Shown: piece by piece, positions 52,203-63,554 of the stretch
How positions within the stretch are numbered: the first letter of the stretch is position 1
Layout of the letters: each line of letters starts with the position of its first letter
Made by a program: the position numbers and the translations under genes
From: Cerrena zonata
Lineage: Eukaryota > Basidiomycota > Agaricomycetes > Polyporales > Cerrenaceae
Reading direction: 5' to 3'
DNA length: 64,000 bases
Assembly: GCA_038087015.1 (NCBI GenBank)
Contig: JASBNA010000007.1
Location: 682,001-746,000, forward strand
The notes under the pieces: model-generated
Database searches by the model: none
What the model saw: only the letters and a program-made list of their open reading frames with translations
Told to the model about the DNA's origin: nothing

Positions 52203-53283
52203 GATGGCTCTTCAAGATCGTCAAGGGATATGTGTGAGCATATCAATTGTTATAAAATTTGCTTTCTCAATATGGTCATTTATATAGCCAAGCAATGCAA
52301 TCTCTACCTCTGACCTTACGCAATGTTTGCCACATACAGGGAAGCGAAGAACTCATAGACCTTAAATTCGATCGCAGCACTCCTGTTCCAAATCGCCCCT
52401 GCATCTCGACAAGGGAGGATCAGGAGATTGAGACATCCCTTCCGCCGCCCGTACATCCGCCGGGAAATGCTCATATTGATGTATAGACTAATATTGACAA
52501 GCAGCTATGTCGCGGAAGGACCACTCTCGTCTATGAAGGCGAGAAGTTTGAAACAGTATGGGACAAAGATATTGTGAAGAACTACGAGATACCACCTATA
52601 GTCTTGAAGGTGTCCAGACAGACCCAGCATTTTACACTTCCCCATGAAGCATACTACTATGAATCCCTAGATCCCTCCAGGGCCTCGTTATCCCATATTA
52701 CCTTGGGTGCTTTCATGCAGTCATACCATCGGTGTATGCTTTCCTCCATGGGACGAGGAGAATGATAGGTAGCGGAAATGATGGAGAGGGACCACCCTAA
52801 CCTTCCACGCGTGGTAACCTTGCTTGTCCTTGAACGACTTGGCGATGAGGGAATACCGAAGGGGCTCACTCACTCCGAGTCGAAGAAACTCGAGTATGCA
52901 TTCACTTTTTATGCTTCTTACTCAATATTAATAGACTGCATTATTCAGAGAAGAGCTTCACTTCGTGATCTACGAATTCGCCCAGCACAACTTTTTGCAC
53001 AATGATATGTGATATGAGGATCTTCTGCAAGGGCTCCCCGGACCCCGCCAGGTTAGGAAAGATCTCTGTGTTCAGCCGTAATTGGCGCATCATTGATCTG
53101 GGCAATGCACACAAGACGAACTTATCAAGAGAACGCCGCTTCACGTCATTGCAGTACCCAATTATCAGCTTGATGCGCGATTTAGGTTATACCGATACTA
53201 CTTCCACTGACTCTGATAGTGAGGAATGCTCGGAAGGAGAGGAAGAGTGCCCGGAAGGAGAGGAGGGGAGAGGACGGAAATAG
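52203..53283 (+). pseudogene. kinase-like pseudogene, copy 3
   Basis: Degenerate tandem partner of the intact gene at 53.55 kb. It keeps the layout of a 30-nt first exon (52203-52232), a first intron ending at 52287, a PPIVLKVSRQ lysine block, EAYYYE, PRVVTLLVLERLGDE, an HND catalytic-loop remnant and WRIIDLGNAH. Relative to the intact copy it has a one-base insertion near 52306 (CTACCTCTGACC versus CTACTCTGACC), a TGG-to-TAG stop at 52484-52486 (after GNAHIDV), and further frame changes near 52670 and 53015. More than five defects make sequencing error alone unlikely. Confidence 0.8.
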
Positions 53284-53552
53284 ATGACTAACTAAGACAA
53301 CATATGAGGATCTATTTACATACTATGACTATGTTAGCTACGTAAACAATCTATAGGACGTAAACGAGTCCGTGGACGCCGGACGGTACTGAAGAAGCTC
53401 AAACTCCAAACACATTTAATTCTCCTAGAAACCCAAGCTTGTTGAATAATAGCGAGATACACACATATATATATCCAACTTATTTTGCTGCAGACCAGGC
53501 CGGGCAAGAACTTAACTCGAATTCACCGCCCAAGTCCAGCTTTTGTTTAAAG

Positions 53553-54653
53553 ATGACTTCCCAATATCATAACAGGATTTTGGTGAGTATCTTAACTCTC
53601 TCATTGAGATTCTTCTCAAATAATGCCATTTATGTAGCCAATACATGAAATTTCTACTCTGACCTTACGCGATGTTTGCCACAAAGAAGGAAGCGAACAA
53701 TTCACAGACCTTGAATTCTCTCGCAGTACTCCTGTTCCAAATCTCCTCTGCAAAGTAAGGGAAGATCGGGAAATTCAAGTTGAAGTTGAACCATCGATTT
53801 TGCCCGTACATCCGCAGGGAAATGCTCATATTGATGTGTGGATTGACACTACCGAGCAGCTGGGTTGCGGAAAGACTAGTTTAGTCTATGAAGTCGAGAA
53901 GTGCGAAGTAACATGGAGCACAGACATTGCGGAGCACTACACGATACCACCTATAGTCTTGAAGGTGTCCAGACAGAGCCAGTCCCCTACCCTTCCCCGC
54001 GAAGCCTACTACTACGAATTCTTAGAAAAGCTTCAAGGCCTCGTTATCCCATATTACTTTGGGTGCTTCCATGCAGTCATACCATCCGGCGTGTGTTTTC
54101 CTCCGTGGAACGAGACGAAGACAGAGCTAGCGAACAGCCTGACAGAGATAGACAATCCCAACATTCCACGCGTAGTAACTTTGCTCATCCTTGAACGACT
54201 TGGCGATGAGAGACTACCCGAGGGGCTTAATCGTTCTGAGTCGATGGAACTCAAGTATGTGTTCCTCTCTATTATCTTTTCCTCAGCATTGATTAATTTA
54301 CTGAACTATTTAGAAATGAATTGCAATACATGGTTTGTGAGATCACCGCCCGAAGGAACATTGTACACAATGATATTAGATACCAGAATGTTCTGAAGGC
54401 TCCCGACTCCCCACCAGGCTTGAGAGGAAAAAATTCTTCGTTCACTGGCAGGGCCAAACAGCCTTACAATTGGCGTTTCATTGATCTGGGAGATGCTCAG
54501 GAGGCCCCGAACCTGTCAAAACATACGCACTTCCTGCTATGGGACGGGCCAATTGATCGTTTATGGCGCAACCTAGGCTATGTTGATGCCAATACTTGTA
54601 ATACTGAATCTGAGACTCACGGAGAATACACAGAAGGAGAGCCTGAGGTCTAG
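53553..54653 (+). CDS. small protein kinase-like protein, copy 4
   Basis: 328 aa, three exons: 53553-53582 (MTSQYHNRIL), 53638-54254, 54314-54653; introns of 55 and 59 nt. Kinase-like elements: glycine-loop region LGCGKTSLVYEV; Lys in PPIVLKVSRQ; Glu in REAYYYEFLEKLQGLVIPYYF; hinge LLILERLGDE; catalytic loop VHNDIRYQNVL (HxD with Asn); DFG position reads IDLGDA, so the Gly is kept but Phe is Leu. The C-lobe is short and ends in an acidic tail (TEGEPEV). It belongs to the same broad family as the 38-kb gene but forms a separate subgroup with its dead neighbour. The frame is intact across all junctions. Substrate unknown. Confidence 0.8.
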
Positions 54654-55244
54654 CTACGATTTCATATGTATACTACATGTTGACCTAACAATGGCATTGA
54701 TGAACTTTCATGGAGTAAGTACTAGTAGATGGTTCGGATCGTCCGTCGAGTTGAGCTACGTCATACCGAGTGCCCGTCGTTGAGGCTGGTTTGGTTGACA
54801 ATACGTACCATAGTAAGTGTCACCTCGTCATGCATTCTTAGTTATAGATTCCCATGCCATATCGTCTGAAAGTTAACATTGAACGTTAAACGTTAAGATC
54901 TGAGACTCGGACGCGACACCTCAGGCCCATTCAGAGTCATCATATAAATCTAGTCTTGGACGTTGAGTCAATGCATAAACTGAGACCCCCCTACTAGCTT
55001 CTTTTCGTCGTAACAATTTGCTGTCTATTCTTTCACGATAAACAAGCCGTACTGTGCAAGAAAGACAACTATTACCTCTTTATTTATATTTGTGTGAATG
55101 GCGAGGCCCTAAGGCCGTTAGGAGATTGACTATTTCCCTCATGGCCTAAAAGCTTCAATATATGGTATCGCCTCAACCTGGCTCTTGGAAGAACTCAATT
55201 TTAACATGTGCAATTACCTGATACATCTGATTGCTGCGAAACAT
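54654..55244. other. intergenic region, convergent 3' ends
   Basis: About 590 nt between the kinase-like gene and the HIS1 stop codon. No gene seen. Confidence 0.45.
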
Positions 55245-56459
55245 CTACACGCGACAATTATCCAAATTGAAAATGAGAATATCCTCTGCTCCAATCTTCA
55301 CGAGGTTGTCCATGATATTCGCCACTTTACTCTTTTCTACCATGGCACTGACAGCCGCCCACCCATCCTCTTCTAACGGACTGATGGTTGGGGCACGACG
55401 ACCAGGTGTGATGGACGTAGCATCATGCAAGCGTTCGCGGCGAACATTATACTGGCATACGACGTAACGTCTCGCCGCGACGACACCGGCGATTCGGCTT
55501 GCAATTGTTTTGATGAGAGGTTCGTGAGCGGGGTCTTTCGGCGTGCTTGATTTGATGAGTACGGCTTCGGTCTCAAGTAGTGTGGCAATGGCGTGCAGTC
55601 CAGCTGCTCGCATGGTATCGCCGGACTCTGTAGTAGTGTGAGGATCCTTTCCAGTTATCTGAACTACGTCATTCAAGACATACCGACGAGATCCACTTCA
55701 ATAAAATGTTAGCACGATGTTCTAGGGTAGATGTACAATGCGTGGACATACCAATACCGTCCGCAAGTCCAAGGGAGCAAGCAGCTTCTACACTTCCACC
55801 GACGTACTCAATCTTGGTGGCATTCTCTCCGGTCAGCTGTAACTTCTCATCCATGTCGCCGAAATATTTCCCAGAGAGCACTTCGAAAGAGGTAACAACT
55901 CGCTTTCCGGCCAGATCCTCTACTTTCTTGATTGGCCCGTGTTCTGGGACCTGCACTTGCAGTGCGCATCTTCCGAAGCCTAGACGGAGAACCTCCGTGA
56001 CATGTTCGTCCATTTGGGCTTCAAGGATGACATCGTGGCCGGTGATTCCGATGTCAACATTACCCTTTCCTACGAAGGAGGGTATATCGGCCGCGGGAAG
56101 GAATACTCTGGGACGATAACGTTCATTATTGATTGATCAATATAATTTAAGCACTCACAAGGCGATCGGATGGTTCTTAACCACGCATACATCGAGCCGC
56201 TGAGGTCTCCTAAATTGAATATCGGCACCTATGAGAAGTCAGTAGTGGCTTGATACTATCAGCAATATACTGTACCTGCGAGCAGTTCCAAGCACTTCTC
56301 GTGCAGTCGTCCTAAATTGTACGATCAATTACTATTTGAATTCAAAACTTGAGTTGATTCACCTTTCTTTGGGACCGCGAATAATAGCCTGCCTTCCAGT
56401 GTTTCCACATCTGATCTGGTGAGATAATGTTGATGTTATGTGCTGAGGCACTTACTCAT
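55245..56459 (-). CDS. HIS1: ATP phosphoribosyltransferase
   Basis: Catalyses the first step of histidine synthesis (ATP + PRPP to phosphoribosyl-ATP), normally feedback-inhibited by histidine. Seven exons on the minus strand: 56459-56456 (ATGA), 56410-56363, 56311-56276, 56228-56159, 56107-55752, 55695-55684 (12 nt) and 55627-55245; joined length 302 aa, as in other fungi. Blocks: ETLEGRLLFAVPKKGRLHEK, RRPQRLDVCVVKNHP, FLPAADIPSFVGKGNVDIGI, the PRPP-binding loop region SVEAACSLGLADGIVDLVES (formed across the 12-nt exon), and the C-terminal regulatory domain (TISPLEEDGWAAVSAMV). It shares a 244-bp divergent promoter with GLO3. Confidence 0.95.
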
Positions 56460-56703
56460 TTTAATCAAGCGGGAGGCTCTAGTATACAACGAAAAGGACA
56501 GTGATTGGAGGCAAGAACTTGTGGCAGGAATGATCGAGTCAGTGGATCTGATCTTGGATCTGAGCCAAGATAAGATAAGTAAGAGCTTGACGATTATCGC
56601 TTTTGGCACTGCCGTCGTGTCCACTGGCATCCAGCGTCCATCGCGTCTTCCTCTCCGCCTTTATCATCCCCTTCCCTCCACCCAGCATACTCCCTGAGAT
56701 ACC
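56460..56703. promoter_or_regulatory. shared HIS1-GLO3 divergent promoter
   Basis: 244 bp between the two start codons, so regulatory sites for both genes must lie here or in their 5' introns. I did not identify a clear Gcn4/CPC1 TGACTCA element; TGACTCG occurs on the minus strand near 56538. Confidence 0.6.
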
Positions 56704-58429
56704 ATGGCCGACCCTACAAAAGCAGAGACGGAGCAAGTCTTCAAAGTGCTCAAGGCACAAAAGGCGAACAAGGTTGGTCACAGCGCTCGTTGTTACCAAA
56801 ATGTTGGCTAACGTGGAACTTTGTGTATTACAGATGTGTTTCGATTGCCATGCTCGTAATCCAACATGGTCGAGTGTTACTTTTGGAGTCTACATCTGCT
56901 TAGATTGTTCCAGCGTGCACCGAAACATGGGTGTACACATCAGTTTTGTTCGGTAAGCACTTGCAAGAACTATCTACCTTCATTCAAGTTAACAAGTGGT
57001 CGGCTTGTGTAGTTCCACTAATCTTGACAGCTGGCAGCTTAACCAGCTTAGAACTATGAAAGTCGGAGGCAATGCCTCTGCCACGGAGTTCTTCAACAAG
57101 CACGGCGGCTCCGCCCTTCTAAACGATTCCGATTCCAGGAAGAAATATTCCAGCCGTATAGCTGAATTATACAAGGAGGAGCTCGCGAGGAGAGTTAAAG
57201 AAGATACGGCGAAGTAAGTCCGTAAAGTCCCTTGTGTAATTCCGACTGCTGATGTCATGGATACTCAGATATCCCGATCGTATATTTGTTGAGGGTGCTT
57301 CCGAAGTTGCTTCCACGCCAGCCCCGACTGCCGAGGATGATGATTTCTTTTCATCTTGGGATAAACCTGCATCTAAACCATCTACGCCTGCATCCTCTAC
57401 ACCCTCTACACCCCCTATTATTGGACGTTCTGCTTCTGCCGTCCCTGCTCCTCGGACGGTTAGTTCATCGTCCCTACGCTCAACATCTTCTGTCGGAGCT
57501 GGGTCAAGACCTGCATCTAAACTTGGCGCCTCCCGATTGAATTCTTCCAATGGAAGCACCACAACGAGCTTGACTGGATCGTCAGCTGGTCCAAAGAAAT
57601 CTAAACTGGGTGGGCTCGGGGCGAAGAAAGCTGCCGCACCAATCGACTTCGACGAAGCCGAGCGCAAGGCTACTGAAGAGGCTGAGAGAATTAAACAACT
57701 TGGCTATGATCGTGAACGCGAAAAGGCGGAAGAAGAAGAACGACTGAAGAAGGAAGCAGAACGCTTGAGGTCTGCCCCTGCGTTGAAAAGCCCAGTCGTG
57801 GCTGCTAAATCGCCCGTGGCACCAGCTCAAAACGTGCCCAAAGGCAACACGCAAGATTTGGAGAGGTTAGGAATGGGCTTCAAACGGCTAGGATTCGGTG
57901 CTGTCCCTCAACCTGCCGCATCGTCTTCCAATGCAAGGTATGATAATGCTACTTAGAATGGCCGTATAGTTACTGATACGGTAATATTTATTTAGCTCTG
58001 CGGCTGCTGAAGATGCTACCACCTACGCCCGCGACAAGTTTGGTGGCCAGAAAGCTATCTCTTCTGACATGTACTTTGGCCGAAATGCGTATGATCCCTC
58101 TGCGGTCAGTGAGGCACAAACCCGTCTCCAATCCTTCCAAGGTGCACAATCGATCTCATCAAACCAATACTTCGGACGTGAAGATGAAGAGAACAACGAG
58201 CTTGGTGGAGGTCAGGAGGGTATGTTGGGTGATGGAACGCTTGCAGGATTCGAGGTTGCCGCGAAGGATGCTATCTCGCGTGTGCTTGCGAACCCGGATG
58301 TTCAAAATGTGGGCGAGAGCATCCGCGCTGGCGCACTAAAGGTAAGTTTGTTCGCGCAGAAATTTTATTCGACATCCTAATGACTTTTTACAGCTTTCAG
58401 ATTATTTGGCACAGATGTCCGAGCGTTAA
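56704..58429 (+). CDS. GLO3: ADP-ribosylation factor GTPase-activating protein, Glo3/ArfGAP2-3 type
   Basis: Stimulates GTP hydrolysis on Arf1 at the Golgi during COPI vesicle formation. Six exons: 56704-56772, 56834-56952, 57013-57213, 57269-57937, 57996-58341, 58394-58429; 479 aa. The ArfGAP zinc finger is formed by [20 protein letters not shown] and CLDCSSVHR (CX2CX16CX2C), followed by the catalytic Arg in [14 protein letters not shown]. Then [20 protein letters not shown]. The middle is Ser/Thr/Pro-rich; a charged helix ([19 protein letters not shown]) and the Glo3-motif-type repeats [15 protein letters not shown] and [12 protein letters not shown] near the C-terminus assign it to the Glo3 rather than Gcs1 branch. 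The last exon encodes only [11 protein letters not shown]. Confidence 0.94.
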
Positions 58430-58788
58430 TCTTGCTCTTCTACGTATTTCCATGTATATCCAGGTTTCAGCGGAATGATCAGGTTCTTGTTTACGGGTTC
58501 TGAGTGTAATTTGGCGAGATATCTGAACGAGAGATCCTAGCCTGAATATGAACTCTATTCGGTCACATGTTGCTCACATGCCTTCATTTTATAGCGTTCT
58601 CCAAAGCCTTACCTGAACCATGAGGATTGCTTGGCTTGCAACACCTATACCATTTGGCTAGCTTCGACATTACATTCACCTCATTGATTGTACGTGGGCT
58701 CCACACCCAACTCAAGTAGACTCTATAGGCGTTGTGGTAAGTACGCTGGGTCTTTCCTCCTCTCTCACTTACCTTTACATCAGTCGCA
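58430..58788. other. intergenic region
   Basis: About 360 nt between GLO3 and the next gene in the same direction; nothing recognised. Confidence 0.4.
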
Positions 58789-59889
58789 ATGACGGGATCA
58801 AAAAACTCACCTCCAACTTCATTTCGTCCGAATTCACCTCGACGTAGCCACGTCAGCCACATTAGCTCTTCTTCTTTAGCGTCTCCCCACCTCTCCCCAA
58901 TTCGTCCACCGCCACCCGCCCGTATCATCATGCCCACAAATAATTTGCCAGATTTAACCAATAAAGCGGTAACAGACGACCCCTTTTTCGGCGACGAAAA
59001 GGCTCACGAGAAATCCCCCACAAGCCTCAATGGAGGGAATGATCTCTCACCGTCACAGGCCCGCCTAAGCAGAGCTCGGAGCCTGGTTGGCAACATAGTT
59101 AGTGGGATAAGAAATAGTATGCCGCGAGCTGCTACTCGAGGTCAGATACACTCGTGCAGATCGTCCAGCAGGTATTCTGTAGCCATACACGGGGCTTCAG
59201 GTATGCCATTACCAACATACATGCAGCCACCTCCCGAATTTCCTATCCTCCTCCCACCCGGTATCCCGTTGATGCCTTACATGGATCCCAATACGACCGG
59301 TTCGTGTTGTTCCATGTACAAGGATGACACCTGTCAATCCAGTGGAACGTTGAGTTCCCGGATTGGAGGTTTTCTGGTAGAGCTTAGCAGCATGCCGTGG
59401 ATTTCGGAGAGGGTTGTGGACGAGTACATTCCAGGCCAAAGAAGCGGCTCCCACAACAAGAATTCGTCCTCGTGGTATAGTGTCCGGGCACCAGCTTCCC
59501 CCTCGGACATCTCTAGCAAATGGAGGATGGTTCCTGACCCTTGGTTTGCTCCTCGGAATCTTCCCGTAACCCAAGAGGAACCTGAACCCATTGTGGGAGG
59601 AGCAGGTGACGAACAGGAACAGGAACATGTCGGGCAAGAAGTCAGGGAGCTTCGCGAGGAAGTACAGGAGAAAACTCGTGAAGTCGATACCCTTCAGCAG
59701 ACCGTTGAACACCAGAAGAAACACATCGCTGCATTGGAAGACGAACTGGAGCAACTGAAGGGTCTTCAGGTTGAATCCCCCGACCTTCGTGGACGAAGAA
59801 GTAGTACCCGTTTATACCGAAAGAGGGACAGTGTGAGAACCGTGACTTCTGTCATACGGTCTGTGTCCCGACCTCCTAGCATATTGTAA
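58789..59889 (+). CDS. coiled-coil protein of unknown function
   Basis: A 366-codon intronless frame. I do not recognise a family. The N-terminal 60 residues are Ser/Pro/Arg-rich and probably disordered; a Pro-rich stretch (MQPPPEFPILLPPGIPLMPY, about residues 142-162) follows; the middle contains Trp-bearing blocks (SSMPWISERVVDEY, SWYSVRAPASPSDIS, DPWFAPRN). A strongly predicted coiled coil occupies about 270-325 (VRELREEVQEKTREVDTLQQ...HIAALEDELEQL). A basic C-terminal tail (RGRRSSTRLYRKRDSVR) ends it. The coding character is supported by frame length and codon regularity; there is no signal peptide. It may be a structural or scaffold protein, but that is a guess. Confidence 0.65.
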   Translation: MTGSKNSPPTSFRPNSPRRSHVSHISSSSLASPHLSPIRPPPPARIIMPTNNLPDLTNKAVTDDPFFGDEKAHEKSPTSLNGGNDLSPSQARLSRARSLVGNIVSGIRNSMPRAATRGQIHSCRSSSRYSVAIHGASGMPLPTYMQPPPEFPILLPPGIPLMPYMDPNTTGSCCSMYKDDTCQSSGTLSSRIGGFLVELSSMPWISERVVDEYIPGQRSGSHNKNSSSWYSVRAPASPSDISSKWRMVPDPWFAPRNLPVTQEEPEPIVGGAGDEQEQEHVGQEVRELREEVQEKTREVDTLQQTVEHQKKHIAALEDELEQLKGLQVESPDLRGRRSSTRLYRKRDSVRTVTSVIRSVSRPPSIL

Positions 59890-60271
59890 CTTTTGTGCGT
59901 ATGATTGCATTTATGTATGTTGTTAGTAAGTATCTGAGTCGGAAAGTGTGCAGCCGGATAGTTCACGCTGGGAGGATTAGGCACTGGCAGGATCCATATA
60001 TATTTATTATCATGCCTCTCGAGAAACGACAAATGTTTAACTATGTCTAATTCTGTACCACCGAGGATCAACGGAGAATGCACGTTCGGACATGTTCTTC
60101 AACTTCAAATTTAGGCTTGTCATTATCCAGGGGTAGATTCAACGTGATTTGCCAGCGGCCATCATTCCGGTCCCCGGTGATACGGATACCTTTGCAAAGT
60201 CATGAAGCGGGATGTGGGGAAGTCACCTACCCCAACCACTGCTAGATACCTCCCTCTTCATATCGCCCACC
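59890..60271. other. intergenic region
   Basis: About 380 nt upstream of the SDR gene; no gene seen. Confidence 0.4.
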
Positions 60272-61453
60272 ATGAGCTCCTTCAAATCCTCTAATTTATT
60301 CGATGTTGCGGGGAAAGTGGTCTCGTCACAGGCGGAAGCCGCGGCGTAGGAAAGATGGTGAGAACCCGTGTAACGCCTGTTTCTAGAACCAAGAAGTTAA
60401 ACCCATGTGTCTTCTGTAGATCGCTGCAGGCTTCGTGAGCAATGGAGCAAAGGTAATGTGACATTGATTGTCATCCCTTGATTATCATTATGTTTTGTGT
60501 TAAGCTTCGTTAGGTCTATATCTCCTCGCGTTCGGCCAAGGATTGCGAAGTCACAGCGGGCGAGCTGAATAAGCTCGGTCCTGGGCAATGTTTCGCTATT
60601 CCGGCAGATTTACAAAAAGTTTCCGAAGTGGAAAGACTCGTGAAGGTATTGTCAGAGAAGGAAAAGGCACTGCATGTGCTAGTAAATAATGCTGGTGCTG
60701 CTTGGGGAGCCTCCATAGACGACTATCCAGTAAGTCTATCCCATTTAGTTTGAATGCTCTCAAATTGATTTATGCATTTACTTCTAAGGACGCAGCTTTC
60801 ACCAAAGTCCTAACATTGAATGTCCAACGAGTATTTACTCTCACCCAGAAGTGTCTTCCGCTGTTGCGAGCTGGAGCTACACAGGGCGGTCAAGATGGCC
60901 TTGTATATAAAGACCCTGCTCGTATCATTAACGTAAGCCATCCCCCATCTCGGTTGAAGCGTTATATTAACGGTCCCATAAAGATTGGATCGGTGGAAGG
61001 GCTCGGAGTTCCTGATCATGAAACTTACGCGTACTCGGCTTCAAAAGCTGCGTTACATCATCTCAGTAAAGTACTAGCAGGACGACTCGGCATTGAAGGA
61101 ATTACAAGTAATGCTATCGCATGTGGTGAGCCTCTTACCCCTTATGCCCATTTTGTTTTCTCTAACCTTATACATTCCCCAGGTCCCTTTGAAAGCAAAA
61201 GTAAGTCTTGAAACTAAGGGCTATTTTCTTTCGTTGCTGACGGTGGTCGCGCATAGTGATGGCGGAAACTCTCAAGACTGCTGGGGAAGTCATAAAGGCT
61301 AGCATCCCTCTACATCGCATTGGTACACCGGAAGATGTAGCAGGCACTGCAATTTATCTGAGCAGCAGAGCGGGCTCATGGGTTAATGGAGCAACTATAA
61401 CATTGGATGGAGGTTCCATCGTCGCGCTTCCTAGTCTTAGGCCCAACCTGTAA
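60272..61453 (+). CDS. short-chain dehydrogenase/reductase (SDR)
   Basis: NAD(P)-dependent oxidoreductase of the classical SDR family, resembling 3-oxoacyl-reductase-type enzymes. Seven exons: 60272-60357, 60420-60452, 60514-60729, 60789-60932, 60984-61125, 61183-61200 (18 nt), 61257-61453; about 278 aa. Cofactor motif LVTGGSRGVGKM (TGxxxGxG), NNAGAAWGAS (NNAG), catalytic Ser in IINIGSVEGLG, and YxxxK in TYAYSASKAALHHL; C-terminal GTPEDVAGTAIYL and WVNGATITLDGG. In exon 1 the frame from the ATG (MSSFKSSNLFDVAGKVV) reaches the TGGSRG motif only if one base is inserted at 60321 (GGTCTCGTC); read as given it stops at a TAG. Substrate unknown. Confidence 0.88.
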
Positions 61454-61752
61454 TATCTACATATCCACACTTGAGTTTCCACTCGATGAGCCACTCTTTG
61501 ATTTTCTTGTTTCCAGTTTGTCGCATTATCCTCGTTGTTATCATGAAGACCTATTTTCAAACGATGTTACTATTGGGTTGGTTTGAATCATTTGAATAGA
61601 CGGAATTTATTGATATATCTATACAGAATTTGGGGGAATTTCAGGTTGTAAATGACTGGAGAACTGTACATGCCAGAAATCCTTCGACTACAACGTTGAT
61701 TGATTTATTACTTACATAGTCCCATGACAGTCAGCGACAATGGAAGCAGGTA
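61454..61752. other. short convergent intergenic region
   Basis: About 300 nt between the SDR stop and the TRP4 stop, which face each other. Presumably holds both polyadenylation sites. Confidence 0.4.
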
Positions 61753-62901
61753 TTATATTGCAGCTGAGGCATCTTCCCCGGCTTTCCTGAAGAGCTGAAG
61801 AGCTTCCCAGGCCTTACCCGACGTAATACTTTTCCTTCCCAATGCTACGCCTTCAACAAAATCTTTCGCGACACCAGAAACCACTAGCAGGGCCGCGGCA
61901 TTGAGCAGAACAAAGTCCAGGTGAGGCGTTAACTTCTCGGGAATATTTTCCCCCGAGGTTAACAACTGTTTGAACGTCTCTGCGTTCTCGGTTGGCGTTC
62001 CCCCAGCAACATCCGCGAGCGAATGGGTTTTCAGACCGAAACTTGAAGGATGGAGAGTTAGTTTGGTGATTTGGCCATCCCTGAGTTCCCAGGCGTCTGT
62101 GTTTCCCGCACAGCTAATCTCGTCCAACTTCTCAGCACCACATACGACCAACGCTCGCTTGACCCCACCGTTTTTCAAACTCTGAGCAAAGGTGTACCCC
62201 AAGTTCGGGCTCTGCAACGCCGACCACCATTCCCTTGGGGCAAGCGGGGTTAATGAGAGGCCCAAGAACGTTGAACATCGTTCGGAAGGGCAAGGCTTTC
62301 CGGTACGGTGCGATGAAGGCCAAAGCAGGATGGTAATGCGGGGCAAGGATGAACGTGAAGGGAATATTGGCAATAGGCATAGGAGTCCCTGGGGTCGGTG
62401 GTGTGAAAAGGCATCCGAGGGATTGAAGTAGATCGGCGGAGCCAGAAGATGAGGTGGACGCTCGACTGCCGTGCTAAGAACATCTGCGTCAGGGATATAC
62501 GAAATACAACAGAGCGAGATGATCGGTGGTTTACCTTGATCACTCGTGCACCGGCTCCTGCGGCAACAATCGCTGCAGTTGTGCTAACATTGAATGTGTT
62601 GTGCCCATCCCCTCCTGTCCCGACGATGTCTACTACGAAATCGACATCGGCATCTTCGATCGCCGCTTTGAGTGCACGTTCTCGGAGGAACATCTGCAGC
62701 TGCAGCTAATGAGTCGGGTCTTCGTTCCACTCTGTTGACATGCAGAGCAGTTAGGAAGGATCCGATTTGGACAGGTAGAACGGCGTCGGGTGTGAAAATA
62801 TGCTCCAAAGCAAGTCGAATATCGTCGGGAGAGAAATATTCTGGAGTTTTCACCAGTTTCTCAAGAAGAGGTTTGAATGTATCTGGTGAGAAGCTGGACA
62901 T
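61753..62901 (-). CDS. TRP4: anthranilate phosphoribosyltransferase
   Basis: Transfers phosphoribose from PRPP to anthranilate, the second dedicated step of tryptophan synthesis. Two exons: 62901-62535 and 62473-61753 (61-nt intron). Blocks: the glycine-rich PRPP loop [62 protein letters not shown]. Two single-base insertions break the frame: one near 62686-62690 (GATGTTCCTCCGAG; D-V then L-R-E-R-A) and one in the four-base C run at 62197-62200 (G4 on the coding strand; PELG then YTFAQS). Removing both gives a continuous 361-aa protein of normal length with all blocks in order, so the gene is probably intact and the sequence imperfect. Confidence 0.9.
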
Positions 62902-63554
62902 GGTGGTCAGGACGAAAGATAATGCTGAGTGAGTAAAGACTACGAAAAGAGTATATGGATATGATAAATATGACTCACGGACCCTTCTTGCCCTCGTTTT
63001 ATCTCTGTTCCCGCAAACATAACTCTTATATGAAATATTTGGGGCTACGTTAGAGATCGGTGATATGATCTAGCGTTACACTGGTTGTAGAGTTTTAACC
63101 ACAGACTTATGCGAAGCCAAGCCCGGGCTCAATGCGGGTTCAGGTTCTAACTTGAGCAGTCGGACTCATCGGAGGTGAACTGGGCGTTTAAATGATATTT
63201 CAAGACTCAGATGGTGGTTGCACTTGAGGAGGAGGCGAGTGCTATATACGATAATAGAGGCAGAGGTAATTTATGCATCAACAGGAGGGTCGGTCCTGCT
63301 GGATTATAACACTCAGAACTTGAACTGAAAACGCCTTCGGGAATCAAGAGCATCAACTTTGCGCATTTATTCGGGGGGAGATGTTCTGACAGCACGATAT
63401 TAGTTAGCTCTCGGGTAATAAATGTACAACTTTATTGTTCCAGATGTGTTGAGCTGAAACCACGTCAACGATCTTGCCCAACAAACTGTCGTGAAAACGA
63501 ACACGCCTAGAACGGTGTAATCGTAGGGCTGATACGCGATGATTATCGATACAT
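62902..63554. other. intergenic region
   Basis: About 650 nt between the TRP4 start and the E2 stop. It should contain the TRP4 promoter; no gene recognised. Confidence 0.4.

Noticed and set aside
53850..53900. Walker A (P-loop) in LGCGKTSLVYEV
   Set aside because: The spacing GxxxxGK[ST] is not met; the place and context fit the kinase glycine loop.
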